A stretch of DNA of 64,000 bases from an uncultured Prevotellaceae bacterium (GTDB lineage: Bacteria > Bacteroidota > Bacteroidia > Bacteroidales > Bacteroidaceae): contig CAMJZV010000011.1 of the NCBI GenBank assembly GCA_946410305.1, positions 1-64,000 of the forward strand, given 5' to 3'. The position numbers and the translations under genes were made by a program. This document shows positions 62,084 to 64,000 of this stretch, piece by piece. How positions within the stretch are numbered: position 1 is the stretch's first letter; each line of letters opens with the position of its first letter. Under the pieces are notes generated by a model. That model saw only the letters and a program-made list of their open reading frames with translations. It had not been told where the DNA came from and did no database searches.

Positions 62084-63034
62084 TTATACCTTATTCTGTG
62101 GTGTACCGTTCAGAAAAGCTCTGACATTGCCTATGGCAACCTGAAGCAATCGCGCACGAGCCTCTGTCGATGCCCAGGCAATATGCGGCGTGATAAAGGC
62201 GTTGGGCTGACTCAACAGCGGATTGTCGGCCTTGGGTGGTTCCTCCGTCAGCACATCAGCACAGAAAGCAGCAAGTTTCTTCGCAGCCAGTGCATCGGCC
62301 ACCGCCTGATCGTCCACCAACGGGCCACGTCCTGTATTGATGAGGATAGCTGAGGGCTTCATCTGGCGCAGGGTCTCTTTATTAATAAGGTGGCGCGTCT
62401 GCTCCGTCAGCGGACAGTGTAGCGACAGCACATCAGCCGTGGTGAGCAATTCCTCCAGGGAGGCCTTCTCAATACCTACGGGCAGCGTATCAGCAGCCTT
62501 GCTGGTTAATGCTTTCACCTTCATACCAAAGGCCAGCGCAATCTCAGCGACGCGACGGCCAATATTCCCCAGTCCTACGATACCAAAGGTCTTCCCTGCC
62601 AGTTCCATGTGTGGGAAATCCCAGTAGCAGAAGTCAGGATTCTGCGTCCAGCGTCCCTGACGGTTCTGGAGGGCGTAATACTCTGTGCGATTCGTCACCG
62701 TCAGCAGATGAGCAAAGACCATCTGGGCGACGCTCTCGGTACTATAGGCAGGCACATTGGTCACCACGATGCCATGCTCATGGGCATACGCGACATCCAC
62801 CACGTTATAGCCCGTTGCCAACACACCTATATATTTAAGGTGGGGCAGCTGTTCCATCTCTGTCTTGCCAAGAACCACCTTGTTGGTCAGCACGATGTCT
62901 GCCTCAGCAGCTCTTGCCACCGTCTCACTTGGTGCAGTGCGGTCATAGACTGTCACATCACCCATTGTCTCCAGTTCTTTCCAGGTCAAATCGCCAGGAT
63001 TGGCTGAATAGCCGTCAAGTATCACAATCTTCAT
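62084..63034 (-). CDS. D-2-hydroxyacid dehydrogenase (glycerate dehydrogenase-like)
   Basis: The protein has 316 residues. The NAD-binding loop GIVGLGNIGRRVA is near 148-160; the catalytic Arg is in INTGRGPLVD, the Glu follows in CADVLTEEPP and the His is in FITPHIAWAS. The start MKIVILDGYSANPGDLTW resembles glycerate dehydrogenases (hydroxypyruvate reductase). Exact substrate is inferred. Candidate -7 box TATCTTTG on the minus strand at 63066-63073, without a clear -33. Confidence 0.9.
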   Translation of the reverse strand: MKIVILDGYSANPGDLTWKELETMGDVTVYDRTAPSETVARAAEADIVLTNKVVLGKTEMEQLPHLKYIGVLATGYNVVDVAYAHEHGIVVTNVPAYSTESVAQMVFAHLLTVTNRTEYYALQNRQGRWTQNPDFCYWDFPHMELAGKTFGIVGLGNIGRRVAEIALAFGMKVKALTSKAADTLPVGIEKASLEELLTTADVLSLHCPLTEQTRHLINKETLRQMKPSAILINTGRGPLVDDQAVADALAAKKLAAFCADVLTEEPPKADNPLLSQPNAFITPHIAWASTEARARLLQVAIGNVRAFLNGTPQNKV

Positions 63035-63065
63035 AAGCCTAGTATTTTTTTCGTTTCAGATGGTG

Positions 63066-63073
63066 CAAAGATA
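63066..63073 (-). promoter_or_regulatory. -7 box for the dehydrogenase gene
   Basis: TATCTTTG on the minus strand, 31 bases before the ATG; no TTTG at 19-20 bp. Confidence 0.5.
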
Positions 63074-63082
63074 TACAATTAT

Positions 63083-63113
63083 TTTGTTATTTCATTAAAA
63101 ATATGTATTTTTG
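63083..63113 (+). promoter_or_regulatory. Promoter of the TGS-kinase gene
   Basis: TTTG (63083-63086), a 19-bp spacer and TATTTTTG (63106-63113); the ATG is 20 bases further. Confidence 0.75.
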
Positions 63114-63133
63114 TGGCAAAATTTCTCGACACC

Positions 63134-64000
63134 ATGTTACAAATCCGCTGCAAGAACAACAACGTCACCAAGAGTTTCCCAGAGGGAACCTCACTGCTGG
63201 ACATCTATCAGGAGTTTGCTGACGACATCAAGCTCCCCTACCCTGTGGTCTCGGCCAAAGTAAATAACGCCTCACAAGGTCTGAAATTCAGGGTCTTCCA
63301 AAACCGCGACGTAGAATTTCTGGATGCGCGCCAAGGCAGTGGCCACCGTGTCTATGTGCGCTCGTTGTGCTTCCTGCTCTACAAGGCTACACAGGACATC
63401 TTCCCTGGCTCGAAGCTGTTTATCGAGCACACCATCTCGCGCGGATACTATTGTAACTTCAAGAAGAAAGGCAACGAGCCGCTGACAGAGAACGACGTAA
63501 CACTCCTCTGCAACCGCATGCAGGAGATAGTCAATCTGGACATGCCCTTCCGTCGCACCGAAGCCACCAACGAAGAGGCCATCCGCGTCTTTGCCGAGCG
63601 TGGCTTCTCTGACAAGGTGAAGCTGCTGGAGACAAGCGGACAGATATATAGCGACTACTATACGCTGGGCGACACCGCCGACTACTACTATGGCCCGCTG
63701 GTGCCCAGTGCCGGTTATCTGAAGGTGTTCGGTCTGGAGCCCTACCACGATGGTATGCTGTTGCGCGTGCCCGACTGGAACGACCCCACACGTCTGGCAG
63801 AGAAGGTCGACATGCCCAAGACCTACGAGATGTTTGCCGAGAAGACGCGCTGGGACATCATCATGCGTCTGTCGAATGCGGGTGACGTCAACAAGGCCAT
63901 CCTCAAAGGTCACGCCTCTGAACTGATACAGGTCAGCGAGGCCCTGCAGGAGAAGAAGATTGTGCAGATTGCCGAGGACATCGAGCGACGCTTCCATGCG
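63134..64000 (+). CDS. TGS-domain nucleoside (uridine) kinase, N-terminal part
   Basis: The frame is open from ATG 63134 to the window end, 289 codons. It starts MLQIRCKNNNVTKSFPEGTS with a TGS-like ubiquitin fold (about 1-65), then a region like the second additional domain of threonyl-tRNA synthetase (about 70-230, FPGSKLFIEHTISRGYYCNF; YGPLVPSAGYLKVFGLEPYH). Bacteroidetes proteins with this start are about 550 residues and end in a uridine kinase domain, which would lie beyond the window. The final assignment depends on that missing part. Confidence 0.82.
   Translation, partial: MLQIRCKNNNVTKSFPEGTSLLDIYQEFADDIKLPYPVVSAKVNNASQGLKFRVFQNRDVEFLDARQGSGHRVYVRSLCFLLYKATQDIFPGSKLFIEHTISRGYYCNFKKKGNEPLTENDVTLLCNRMQEIVNLDMPFRRTEATNEEAIRVFAERGFSDKVKLLETSGQIYSDYYTLGDTADYYYGPLVPSAGYLKVFGLEPYHDGMLLRVPDWNDPTRLAEKVDMPKTYEMFAEKTRWDIIMRLSNAGDVNKAILKGHASELIQVSEALQEKKIVQIAEDIERRFHA

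Overview
The window looks like a chromosome segment from a Bacteroidales bacterium, most likely Prevotellaceae (Prevotella/Segatella/Xylanibacter type). The grounds are Bacteroidetes promoters (TTTG, 19-20 bp, TAnnTTTG) before many genes, few Shine-Dalgarno sites, a TonB-dependent receptor locus, DUF4876/DUF6850 proteins, secreted proteins ending in a GLNIVNGKKVVIK-type tail, the VirE-primase/HU/smalltalk gene set, and housekeeping gene order. The species assignment is inference.

Layout. 1-3.4 kb: 3' end of tRNA-Leu, a shared terminator, a lipoprotein and an M16 protease. 3.5-11.9 kb: divergent TonB receptor / DUF4876 lipoprotein / DUF6850 barrel / periplasmic HMA protein, facing a second, convergent DUF4876-type secreted protein; possibly a metal-related surface locus. 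12-17 kb: asd, a DUF559 nuclease cassette, a CPA2 antiporter, a LolD-type ATPase and an S1 RNA-binding protein. 17-20.5 kb: XRE/DUF2975 pair and an outer-membrane/lipoprotein operon. 20.6-45.6 kb: mostly core genes on the minus strand: asnS, rluB, purB, tRNA-Val, ACT protein/paaK, ompA, guaB-PPIase-PPIase-ostA-mutL, clpP-clpX-recQ, tig, DUF3857-lptB. 45.7-49.3 kb: mlaE-mlaF operon interrupted by two separate cassettes. 49.3-60.6 kb: an accessory region with P5-like hydrolase, VirE/DUF3987 primase, OB-fold protein, S24 protein, secreted protein, truncated KilA-N gene, umuDC, HU and very small proteins. 60.7-64 kb: nhaD, a 2-hydroxyacid dehydrogenase and the 5' part of a TGS-domain nucleoside kinase.

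The most unusual signal is a class of short tandem repeats with a fixed 7-bp period but a different heptamer at each place, found at about fourteen loci. Nearly every heptad can be written YYANNNN on one strand. They lie in front of promoter -7 boxes, inside three coding sequences (in one they encode the signal peptide), and as terminal inverted repeats around a four-helix-bundle gene, around a DUF559 gene, and around a 178-bp non-coding element carrying a perfect 38-bp palindrome. Separately, an AAA+/DUF4143 ATPase gene sits between two copies of the mlaF 3' end, and a family of GGGAC-N-GTCCC palindromes (REP-like) is scattered over 54-60 kb, one of them forming the 5' end of the truncated KilA-N gene.
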